From Acidobacteriota bacterium (GTDB taxonomy: Bacteria; Acidobacteriota; Terriglobia; UBA7540): a stretch of DNA of 5,936 nt. The notes below the pieces were generated by a model that ran no database searches, was not told the DNA's origin, and saw only the letters and a program-made list of their open reading frames with translations. The translations under genes and the position numbers were made by a program. The stretch is from NCBI GenBank assembly GCA_003224665.1, contig QHZM01000300.1:1-5936 (forward strand). Direction: 5' to 3'. The first letter of the stretch is position 1. The number at the start of each line of letters is the position of its first letter. Below, piece by piece: positions 1 to 5,791 of this stretch.

Positions 1-1
1 C

Positions 2-604
2 GATGCGACCGGTGTGCGCTGGGGAAGCTTCCTGGTCAAGCTCGGTGCCATCTTCGGCCTCAGCACGGTCATGCTGGTCATGCTGCTCGGCCAGTCGCGC
101 GTCTTCTTTTCAATGTCCCGCGATGGACTCCTTCCCCGTTGGGCGGGAGCGGTCCACCCGCGGTTCCGGACTCCGTGGATTTCGACGATTCTCGTCGGCC
201 TCTTCGTGGCCGTCTTCGCCGCCCTTATTCCGATTGACGTGCTCGGTGAACTCGTCAGCATCGGGACGCTGCTAGCTTTCGTCATCGTGTGCGCGGGCGT
301 TTGGGTCCTGCGGAGGAAGCGACCGGACCTGCCCCGTCCGTTCAAAACGCCCTGGGTCCCGGCCGTCCCGATCCTTGGCATTCTCGTTTGCGCGTACTTG
401 ATGACCAGCCTTCCGCGGGACACCTGGTTGCGCCTGGTCGTCTGGCTTGTGGTCGGTCTCATCATCTATTTCAGTTACGGAAAAAAGCACAGCCGCGTGC
501 AGTCCCTCAGGACCGGTGCCGCGCCGGCCGGCACGGCAGGTCGGTGGGATTCGTCGGACCGCCGACCCGTCAAGAGCGTTGTCGATGATGCAGGCCATCG
601 ATAG
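2..604 (+). CDS. APC-superfamily amino acid permease, C-terminal part (5' end outside window)
   Basis: This is the last 200 residues of an inner-membrane amino acid transporter. The reading frame is open to the left edge and ends at TAG 602-604. It most resembles the cationic amino acid transporter (CAT) branch of the APC superfamily, proton-coupled or exchange carriers with about 12 or more helices. The diagnostic stretch is GQSRVFFSMSRDGLLP at residues 30-45, followed by VHPRFRTPW, a loop conserved in this branch. A second typical loop, RPDLPRPFKTP, is near 107-117. Five hydrophobic segments are visible at about residues 9-30, 61-78, 83-103, 118-136 and 141-158. The last 35 or so residues form a polar tail with no motif I know. 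The upstream two thirds, including the substrate-binding helices, are not in the window, so the substrate cannot be stated. It ends 72 bases before the preferred start of the next gene. Family is confident; specificity is not. Confidence 0.9.
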   Translation, partial: DATGVRWGSFLVKLGAIFGLSTVMLVMLLGQSRVFFSMSRDGLLPRWAGAVHPRFRTPWISTILVGLFVAVFAALIPIDVLGELVSIGTLLAFVIVCAGVWVLRRKRPDLPRPFKTPWVPAVPILGILVCAYLMTSLPRDTWLRLVVWLVVGLIIYFSYGKKHSRVQSLRTGAAPAGTAGRWDSSDRRPVKSVVDDAGHR

Positions 605-658
605 ACCTGAATGTGCGCGCGGGACGGCCGTTCGGTTGCGGGGCCACTCGCGGGGCGC

Positions 659-664
659 AAGGAA
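659..664 (+). promoter_or_regulatory. Possible ribosome binding site for the phosphatase gene
   Basis: AAGGAA lies 12 bases before ATG 677. The spacing is somewhat long, but it is the only purine-rich Shine-Dalgarno-like string near any of the candidate starts (611, 677, 689). It is the main sequence reason for preferring 677 over 611. Confidence 0.4.
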
Positions 665-676
665 CCATCCGCTCAC

Positions 677-2761
677 ATGCTCGCCGCAATGTTGAAATTT
701 CTCCTTCAGGAATACCGCAAACATCCCATGGCGCGTTTTGCCGTTTGGATGTTGGCCTACGGAGCGGCCTTGAAGGTCGTGTCGCTGACCGCCGGCAGCG
801 TGCCCGCGTTATTGTGGGTCCTCTTTTGGGCCGGCGTGATCGCCGTCGGCTTTTACTACCTGGCTCGCCTGGTGGGGTTCGTCAGGCACCGCGTCCTCTG
901 GCGGCTCCGCAGGCGGCTGATAGTCACTTACATATTTATCGGCGTCGTTCCAATCCTCCTGATCGTCTTGCTGGTCCTCCTGAAGGACTTTATGACGGGC
1001 GGCCAGTTTGCCGCCTTCCTGGTCGCCATGAAACTGCGAGGGCGCGCGGACGAGTTGCAACAACTGACCCGTGCCGTGGCTCACGAAGCCCATCAGAGCC
1101 GGGAATCGAGTGCCGGCAAAATGCTCGGCCGGCTGCAGAATTTGTATCTGACCGAGCTGAGCGAACACGCGCAGAGTTATCCGGGCCTTGAGGTGACCCT
1201 CCGGATTGGCCCGCAGACCCGCGCTTTCCGCCTGGACGGCAAACCGCTCAGTAGACCCATGACGGTCCCGGCCTGGCTTGCCGGAGAAGAATTCGCAGGC
1301 TTTGTCGTGGACGGAGACGAAATCGCTCTGCGCGCCGTCAATCGCGGCCCCACGTCGGCAGGGGAGCTGGCTTTGATTCTTTCCCAGCCGCTCACGCCGG
1401 AGCTCTTGGACCTCGTGGGCGAAGGGGTTGGTCCTGTCGGCGTTCTCGTTCCGCGCGGCGCCGCCACGCCGGCCGGGTTCAAGCCGCAAGGGGTCCCCGC
1501 TCTACCCGGGGGTCCGGAGATGGAATCGAGGCAGACAAGGACGATCCGGTCAAAGTCAGTCGAAGTCCCCGTGCCGATAAGTCGTTTCGACTCGACGGTG
1601 TTTGGCGCCTCGACGCTCGATCTCGTCGTCTGGGGCGGTGAAACAAAGCAATATCTGACGGAATCTGTTTTTGTCTTTGTGACGTCGCGGATGGGGACGC
1701 TCGCAACGCAACTGCTCGAGACTCTGGGTCGCTTTTCCAGGATTTATGTCACCGCCTTTTTCGTCGTGGCGATAGTGTTTCTCGTGATCGAAATTTTCTC
1801 GCTGGTAATCTCGGTGCAGTTGACGCGGTCCATGACGACCACCGTGGACCGGTTGTACGCCGCGACGGAGCGCGTGAAGACCGGCGATCTGACTTACCGG
1901 ATTAATCTCCCCGCCCGAGACCAGTTGAGCGCCCTCGGCGAGGCCTTCGACAGCATGACGGCCTCGATCGAGCGCCTGCTTAAGGAGTCCCAGGAAAAGT
2001 TGCGGCTGCAGAGCGAAATCGAAATCGCGCAAGAAGTACAGAGGCAGTTGTTCCCCCAGGTCGCGCCTCACGTCCCGGGCCTGCAGGTGTACGGGTTCTG
2101 CAAGCCGGCGCGCGCGGTGAGCGGGGATTACTACGATTTTCTCCGGCTGGGCGATAACCGCATCGGCCTCGCGCTGGTTGACGTCAGCGGCAAGGGCATT
2201 TCCGCCGCCCTGCTGATGGCGACCATCCAGTCCGCGCTCCACGCGCAATTGTACAACGGCTATCTCCCCGGGGGCGTCCCGGACGTTTCCCCGATTACAA
2301 CCGCAGCCCTTGTGGCCCGGCTCAATCACCAGCTTTTTGAAAACACGCCGATGGAAAAATACGCCACGCTGTTCTATGCAGTGTACGACACCGGGACGCG
2401 GAAGCTGACCTATACCAATGCCGGCCACTTGCCCCCGATCCTGCTTCGCCGGGGCGAAATTTCGCGCCTGAGGGCGGGCGGGCCGGTGGTGGGTCTATTC
2501 TCACAGCTCCGTTATGAGCAGGCGGAAGTCCAGCTCGAGCCTGAGGACTTGCTCCTGGCCTTCACCGACGGCTTTACAGAGCCGGAGAACAGTTTCGGAG
2601 AGGAGTTCGGAGAGGCCAGGCTGGTGGAAGCCGCCCGGCGCGCCCTGGGGGCTCCGCTTGAAGTCCTGGTCGAGGAAATTTGCCGCAGCGTGGCCGACTG
2701 GACGGGCAACCCGGAACTTCAGGACGACATGACGTTGCTGGTCGCGAAGGCGCAAACTTGA
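677..2761 (+). CDS. Membrane-anchored HAMP-SpoIIE (PP2C-type) serine/threonine phosphatase, RsbU-like
   Basis: This predicted signalling phosphatase dephosphorylates phosphoserine/threonine on a partner, classically an anti-anti-sigma (STAS) protein in RsbU/SpoIIE systems. Numbering is from ATG 677 (694 residues). Hydrophobic helices lie at about 19-40, 42-66 and 81-105. A polar extracytoplasmic region of about 250 residues follows, then a fourth helix at about 356-381. The basic stretch RLRRR before helix 3 fits a cytoplasmic N-terminus. A HAMP linker (about 380-434) leads into a charged helix containing EIEIAQEVQRQLFP, the usual lead-in to SpoIIE domains. The PP2C domain runs from about 468 to 692. 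Its metal-binding acidic residues are present: D484 in SGDYYD, D502 in DVSGKG, D631 in TDG and D683/D684 in DDMT; NAGH is also present. The domain therefore looks active. An in-frame ATG at 611 would add 22 residues but has no Shine-Dalgarno and reads as low-complexity, so 677 is preferred. No STAS protein, RsbW-like kinase or sigma factor is adjacent, so its target is unknown. Confidence 0.92.
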   Translation: MLAAMLKFLLQEYRKHPMARFAVWMLAYGAALKVVSLTAGSVPALLWVLFWAGVIAVGFYYLARLVGFVRHRVLWRLRRRLIVTYIFIGVVPILLIVLLVLLKDFMTGGQFAAFLVAMKLRGRADELQQLTRAVAHEAHQSRESSAGKMLGRLQNLYLTELSEHAQSYPGLEVTLRIGPQTRAFRLDGKPLSRPMTVPAWLAGEEFAGFVVDGDEIALRAVNRGPTSAGELALILSQPLTPELLDLVGEGVGPVGVLVPRGAATPAGFKPQGVPALPGGPEMESRQTRTIRSKSVEVPVPISRFDSTVFGASTLDLVVWGGETKQYLTESVFVFVTSRMGTLATQLLETLGRFSRIYVTAFFVVAIVFLVIEIFSLVISVQLTRSMTTTVDRLYAATERVKTGDLTYRINLPARDQLSALGEAFDSMTASIERLLKESQEKLRLQSEIEIAQEVQRQLFPQVAPHVPGLQVYGFCKPARAVSGDYYDFLRLGDNRIGLALVDVSGKGISAALLMATIQSALHAQLYNGYLPGGVPDVSPITTAALVARLNHQLFENTPMEKYATLFYAVYDTGTRKLTYTNAGHLPPILLRRGEISRLRAGGPVVGLFSQLRYEQAEVQLEPEDLLLAFTDGFTEPENSFGEEFGEARLVEAARRALGAPLEVLVEEICRSVADWTGNPELQDDMTLLVAKAQT

Positions 2762-2781
2762 TGGCGATCCCGGTTGCCGGC

Positions 2782-2796
2782 CTGAGTGAAACTCAG
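2782..2796 (+). other. Short perfect hairpin between the phosphatase and SDR genes
   Basis: CTGAGT and ACTCAG form a perfect 6-bp stem around a GAA loop, 20 bases after the phosphatase stop. No T-run follows, so it is not a convincing intrinsic terminator. It may be a minor mRNA structure or chance. Confidence 0.25.
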
Positions 2797-2822
2797 TAGA
2801 CTGCACCGGGGCGCGCGGATTC

Positions 2823-2827
2823 AGGAG
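2823..2827 (+). promoter_or_regulatory. Ribosome binding site deciding a TTG start
   Basis: AGGAG ends 7 bases before TTG 2835, an ideal Shine-Dalgarno spacing. It fixes the start of the SDR gene at a non-ATG codon that places the nucleotide-binding motif at the expected distance from the N-terminus. Confidence 0.75.
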
Positions 2828-2834
2828 CCGGATT

Positions 2835-3578
2835 TTGTCTCTACAAGGTCGAGTAGCCTTGGTGACGGGGGCGTCCCGGGGCATCGGGAAGGAAGTGGCG
2901 CTCACGCTTGGCCGCGCCGGCGCCCGGGTGGCGGTGAGCTACCGCACCAACAAAATTGGCGCCGAGAAGGTTGTGGCGGCGCTCCGCAACCGCGGCGCCG
3001 AAAGCTGGGCTGTCTCGACCGACGTCACCGATCCGAACCGCGTTAAAGCACTGATTGATGGCGTCGCCGGACACTTTGGGCGGCTCGATATTCTTGTCAA
3101 CAATGTCGGGGACTTCGAGTGGAAGACGGTCCACGAATCCAAAATCGAGGAATGGCATTCCATCTTGCTCTCGAACCTCTATAGTGTCTTCTACACTTCG
3201 AAGTACGCGTTGCCGGCAATGCGCCAGCGCCGCTGGGGCAGGATCATCAACCTGGGCGCCGTCGGCGCGGAACGCGCGTTCGGCCAGGCGAAGATTTCCG
3301 CCTATTCGGCAGCCAAGGCGGGCGTGGTGGCATTCACCCGCTCCCTGGCTCTCGAGGAAGCCCGTTTCGGGATCACAGTGAACGTGGTCAACCCTCCGGT
3401 CCTCGATGAGAAAGAGCTTTCCGTCGAAGAAGCCGAGCGGCTGGTCGATGCCCGCTTCCCGGTTGGTCGCCCGCCATCGGCCCAGGACGTCGCCGAAGCC
3501 GTTAAGTTTTTCGCCATGGAGAGGTCTTCCTTCATTACGGGCCAGGTATTGAACGTCAGCGGTGGCTGGATGCTGTAA
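2835..3578 (+). CDS. Short-chain dehydrogenase/reductase (SDR family oxidoreductase)
   Basis: This is a classical-SDR-sized (247 residues) cytosolic NAD(P)-dependent oxidoreductase. The Rossmann motif TGASRGIG is at 11-18; the arginine after the serine, and YRTN at 36-39, lean towards NADP(H). Further family marks are the acidic TDV at 62-64, NNVG at 89-92 (usually NNAG), the structural/catalytic N114, the YSAAK active site with Y157 and K161, and the C-terminal ITGQVLNVSGGW. Two departures are clear. The position normally holding the catalytic serine, in a G-S/S-V context before the tyrosine, reads GAV, with A142. The usual PG after the sixth strand reads NPPVL (185-190-ish). Such changes occur in some divergent SDRs, including pteridine-reductase-like ones, so a FabG (3-oxoacyl-ACP reductase) label is not justified. 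Substrate is unknown. The start is TTG 2835, supported by AGGAG 7 bases upstream. It begins 73 bases after the phosphatase stop. Confidence 0.93.
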   Translation: MSLQGRVALVTGASRGIGKEVALTLGRAGARVAVSYRTNKIGAEKVVAALRNRGAESWAVSTDVTDPNRVKALIDGVAGHFGRLDILVNNVGDFEWKTVHESKIEEWHSILLSNLYSVFYTSKYALPAMRQRRWGRIINLGAVGAERAFGQAKISAYSAAKAGVVAFTRSLALEEARFGITVNVVNPPVLDEKELSVEEAERLVDARFPVGRPPSAQDVAEAVKFFAMERSSFITGQVLNVSGGWML

Positions 3579-3816
3579 AGATCCCTGGAACTTAGCGACT
3601 TCCCTGGCCATTTCCCCCAAGGCGTTGTCCTAAAATTGAATCCCCACCTGGGACGATCCTGGAGACAAACAATCTGCTGCCGCGCCAGACGCGCCACTTT
3701 CGCCCGGTCCTCGTAAGCCGAAGCCCGCAGCAGTAGTCGCGGGAGATGCGCGGTGATAAAATCCTGGCCAGGTCTTCTAGCACTTCGCGCCGCTCTCCCA
3801 GCACAGGATTCTGGTC
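3579..3816 (+). other. Spacer between SDR and nnr; no gene recognised
   Basis: In these 238 bases all three forward frames carry stops and none gives a recognisable protein. The frame of the following nnr gene is closed by TAG 3778-3780. Between that stop and the first usable start (TTG 3817), the residues HFAPLSQHRILV already look like NnrE sequence, including the first beta strand. The last 36 bases are therefore probably remnant or actual nnr coding sequence. The stretch also contains a 10-base palindrome CCTGGCCAGG at 3763-3772 and two TAAAAT strings. It should have held the start of nnr. Confidence 0.6.
3754..3762 (+). promoter_or_regulatory. Possible extended -10 promoter upstream of nnr
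   Basis: TGATAAAAT fits an extended -10 element (TG, one base, then TAAAAT versus TATAAT). The -35 region about 17 bases upstream (TAGTCG) is a poor match. If used, transcription would start near 3769, leaving a leader of about 47 bases before TTG 3817. This is inferred from pattern only and A-rich strings stand out by chance in a GC-rich genome. Confidence 0.25.
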
Positions 3817-5232
3817 TTGTGCGGGCGCGGGAACAACGGGGGCGATGGCCTGGTCGTAGCGCGCCTGCTCTCTGAGCGGGGCCTTAAGCCGCGCGTCGTC
3901 CTGCTCGCCGACCCGTCCGCGTTGAAGGGCGACGCAAGCGCCAACCTCAAACGGTTTTCGAGTCTCGGGCCGCTCGATGTCGTAACCCATGAGTCGGAGT
4001 GGGGCCGAGTCAAAGGCGCCCTGGCCGATACGACGTTGCTCATCGACGCCATTCTCGGGACTGGGCTCAGCAAGCCCCTGGAGGGATTCCTGCTGGGAAT
4101 TGTTCGCGACCTCAATAGTTCTTTCCCGCGCGCGCAGGTTGTGGCGGTTGATCTGCCTACAGGGATTTCAGCCGACACGGGCGAGCTTATCGGCGAGTCG
4201 GTTCGCGCAGACGCCTCGGTAACCTTCACTGCCCCCAAGCGTGCGCACGTTTTCCCGCCGGCCTGCGAGCGGGCGGGAGAATGGGTCGTGAAACCCATCG
4301 GCACGCCACCCGAGGCGCTGGAGGAAGACTCGAGCCTTTTCCTGAATTTGACGGGTCCGGAAGAACTCAGGTGGATCTCGGCTCCCAGGCCGCTCGACGC
4401 TCATAAGGGGGACTTCGGCCACGTTCTGGTCTTGGCCGGTTCTGTTGGAAAGACGGGCGCTGCGGCCATGGCCGCCAAAGCTGCGCTCCGCGCCGGGGCG
4501 GGACTCGTCACCGTGGCCTCAGCCAAAAGTGCCGTCCCGGTCATCGCCTCTCTGGGGATGGAGTTCATGACGGAGCCCCTGCCGGAGACTGACGCCGGAA
4601 CGGTCTCCCTCCGCGCGCTCGACTACGGCAATATGGATAAGCTGGTCGAAGGCAAGTCAGTGCTGGCGATAGGGCCGGGGCTGAGCACCGTACCCGAGAC
4701 GGCGGAGCTCGCCCGCACAGTGGTCAACAAATACAGTCTCCCCATGGTGATCGATGCCGACGGTTTGAATGCTTTCGCCGGGTGCGTGAAGTCGCTCCGA
4801 TCGAAAGACCGCGTGCGCGTGCTGACGCCCCACCCCGGTGAAATGGCCCGCTTGGCCGAGCAGAGCACGGCGGAAATTCAATCCCGCCGGGTGGAAGCGG
4901 CTCGGGAGTTCAGCCAAAAGTACGGCGTCACGCTGGTCCTGAAGGGGAGCCGGACGCTCACAGCCTCGCCCGACGGACAGGTGTGGGTAAATCCGACCGG
5001 CAATCCCGGGATGGCGACGGGCGGCACAGGCGACGTGCTGACCGGCCTTGTGGCAGGGCTCTTGGCCCAGTCGGGGGCCCGGCCAGTCACCGATGTCGTT
5101 CGCGCTGCAGTATACTTGCATGGCTTGGCAGGCGACCTGGCGGCCCGCGAGATTGGTGAGACCTCGCTAATCGCTGGAGATGTGCTCGAAGCGCTCCCGC
5201 GGGCTTTCAGAACGATCGCGAGCGGGAAGTAA
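3817..5232 (+). CDS. nnr: Bifunctional NAD(P)H-hydrate epimerase/dehydratase (NnrE-NnrD, YjeF-like), N-terminally short
   Basis: This is a metabolite-repair enzyme. The NnrE half interconverts R- and S-NAD(P)HX, and the NnrD half dehydrates S-NAD(P)HX back to NAD(P)H using ADP or ATP. From TTG 3817 it has 471 residues. YjeF_N marks are CGRGNNGGDG at 2-11, DAILGTG at 77-83 and VDLPTGISADTG at 111-122. The ribokinase-like dehydratase domain runs from about 190, with HKGDFGHVLVLAGS, GPGL 286-289, DADGLN 313-318, TPHPGEM 337-343, VLKG 374-377 and NPTGNPGMATGGTGDVLTG 392-410, where D406 is the expected catalytic base; YLHGLAGD is at 433-440. The oddity is the front. E. coli YjeF (about 515 residues) has around 60 residues before NNGGDG, including an A-x-x-M-R-x-x-D helix and an L-M-E-x-A-G segment; here an in-frame TAG at 3778 excludes them. 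No Shine-Dalgarno precedes TTG. The dehydratase is likely functional; the epimerase half may be disabled, or the sequence may contain an error. The downstream tsaE matches the E. coli order. Confidence 0.9.
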   Translation: MCGRGNNGGDGLVVARLLSERGLKPRVVLLADPSALKGDASANLKRFSSLGPLDVVTHESEWGRVKGALADTTLLIDAILGTGLSKPLEGFLLGIVRDLNSSFPRAQVVAVDLPTGISADTGELIGESVRADASVTFTAPKRAHVFPPACERAGEWVVKPIGTPPEALEEDSSLFLNLTGPEELRWISAPRPLDAHKGDFGHVLVLAGSVGKTGAAAMAAKAALRAGAGLVTVASAKSAVPVIASLGMEFMTEPLPETDAGTVSLRALDYGNMDKLVEGKSVLAIGPGLSTVPETAELARTVVNKYSLPMVIDADGLNAFAGCVKSLRSKDRVRVLTPHPGEMARLAEQSTAEIQSRRVEAAREFSQKYGVTLVLKGSRTLTASPDGQVWVNPTGNPGMATGGTGDVLTGLVAGLLAQSGARPVTDVVRAAVYLHGLAGDLAAREIGETSLIAGDVLEALPRAFRTIASGK

Positions 5233-5240
5233 GGGCAGAC

Positions 5241-5276
5241 GGGAGTTCGAGTCGCAAGCTCTGGCGGCTCGCTCCC
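5241..5276 (+). other. Long GC-rich hairpin between nnr and tsaE
   Basis: GGGAG (5241-5245) pairs with CTCCC (5272-5276). After a two-base TT bulge, CGAGTCGC (5248-5255) pairs with GCGGCTCG (5264-5271), with one G-U pair, around an 8-base loop. That gives 13 pairs in all. No T-run follows, so it is not a standard intrinsic terminator. It could be an RNA processing or attenuating structure between two cotranscribed genes, or a U-less terminator. Structure is read by eye, with no folding energy computed. Confidence 0.4.
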
Positions 5277-5316
5277 CGCCGCGCGCCTGATTATTTACGG
5301 TCGGCTTTTCAGCCTG

Positions 5317-5787
5317 GTGGAATCACAAACTCTTTTTGACATTGTCACGCACTCGCCCGAAGAAACGATGAGATTCGGTCGAGAGCTGGCCGGGGCGCTC
5401 GAGCCCCGGTGCGTCGTGCTGCTGGAAGGGGAACTCGGGAGCGGCAAGACGACGCTCGTCAAAGGCGTTGTTGCCGGGCTCGGGGCGCGGCGGGAAGAGG
5501 ATGTGAACAGCCCGACGTTTACGCTGGTGCACGATTACGGCCATGTCTCAAATGGCTCAATAAAGGGGCTCCCGACCAGGGTCTATCACGTGGATCTTTA
5601 CCGGATCGAAGAGCCGCGCGAGCTTGCCGGTCTGGGGCTCGAAGACCTGATGGCCGATAGGGCTATTGTAATCGTGGAGTGGGGTGATAAGCTTCGAGAC
5701 ACCGGCGCAGCGAGGCGGGTGAGAGTGCGACTCGAAAACCTCGGGGGTGAAGACCGCCGGATCGTCGTCGAGCGGTTGGAGGCATAA
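5317..5787 (+). CDS. tsaE: tRNA threonylcarbamoyladenosine biosynthesis ATPase TsaE (YjeE/YdiB family)
   Basis: TsaE is the P-loop ATPase that works with TsaB and TsaD (and TsaC/Sua5 product) to make t6A at position 37 of ANN-decoding tRNAs; it acts in the cytosol. The 156-residue length is normal for the family (E. coli about 153). HSPEET near 12-17 is the usual N-terminal motif. Walker A is GELGSGKTT at 38-46 with K44 and T45. SPTFTLVHDY at 65-74 is the family's switch-like segment, HVDLYRIE at 91-98 carries Walker-B-like D93, and EWGD at 121-124 has the conserved E-W pair. All key residues are present. The start GTG 5317 is the first conventional start after the nnr stop and places HSPEET correctly, although no Shine-Dalgarno is visible. 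It lies 84 bases after nnr, the same neighbour order as yjeF-tsaE in E. coli. The other t6A genes are not in the window. Confidence 0.96.
   Translation: MESQTLFDIVTHSPEETMRFGRELAGALEPRCVVLLEGELGSGKTTLVKGVVAGLGARREEDVNSPTFTLVHDYGHVSNGSIKGLPTRVYHVDLYRIEEPRELAGLGLEDLMADRAIVIVEWGDKLRDTGAARRVRVRLENLGGEDRRIVVERLEA
5778..5782 (+). promoter_or_regulatory. Ribosome binding site for the lipoprotein gene
   Basis: GGAGG, a perfect Shine-Dalgarno core, lies inside the last codons of tsaE and ends 9 bases before ATG 5792. The close spacing suggests translation of the lipoprotein from the same transcript as tsaE. Confidence 0.75.
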
Positions 5788-5791
5788 ACCC

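Noticed and set aside
611..676. Upstream ATG 611 as the phosphatase start (22 extra residues)
   Set aside because: It has no Shine-Dalgarno and encodes a low-complexity R/G/P-rich leader; ATG 677 has AAGGAA upstream and puts the first helix near the N-terminus. It cannot be fully excluded.
1556..2428. Long reverse-strand open frame (290 codons) opposite the phosphatase
   Set aside because: It lies wholly inside the conserved phosphatase gene. Its translation is rich in H, R, Q and G with no recognisable motif, as expected of an antisense frame in GC-rich DNA.
2761..2799. Twelve-codon frame starting at the ATG overlapping the phosphatase stop (TGATG-type overlap)
   Set aside because: It is too short, has no recognisable product, and ends well before the SDR start; the overlap is likely chance.
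2841..3620. Reverse-strand open frame (259 codons) covering the SDR gene
   Set aside because: The + strand encodes a clear SDR with a ribosome binding site. The reverse product shows no family motif and mirrors the codon bias of the forward gene.
3592..3990. Reverse-strand open frame (132 codons) over the SDR-nnr spacer
   Set aside because: Its start half is antisense to conserved NnrE sequence, and the rest has no recognisable features or ribosome binding site. It cannot be supported as a gene filling the spacer.
5241..5255. GTTCGAGTC string resembling a tRNA T-loop, as if a tRNA remnant or attachment site
   Set aside because: The bases following do not form a T-stem, no acceptor, D or anticodon arms are present, and the same bases are better explained by the larger hairpin.
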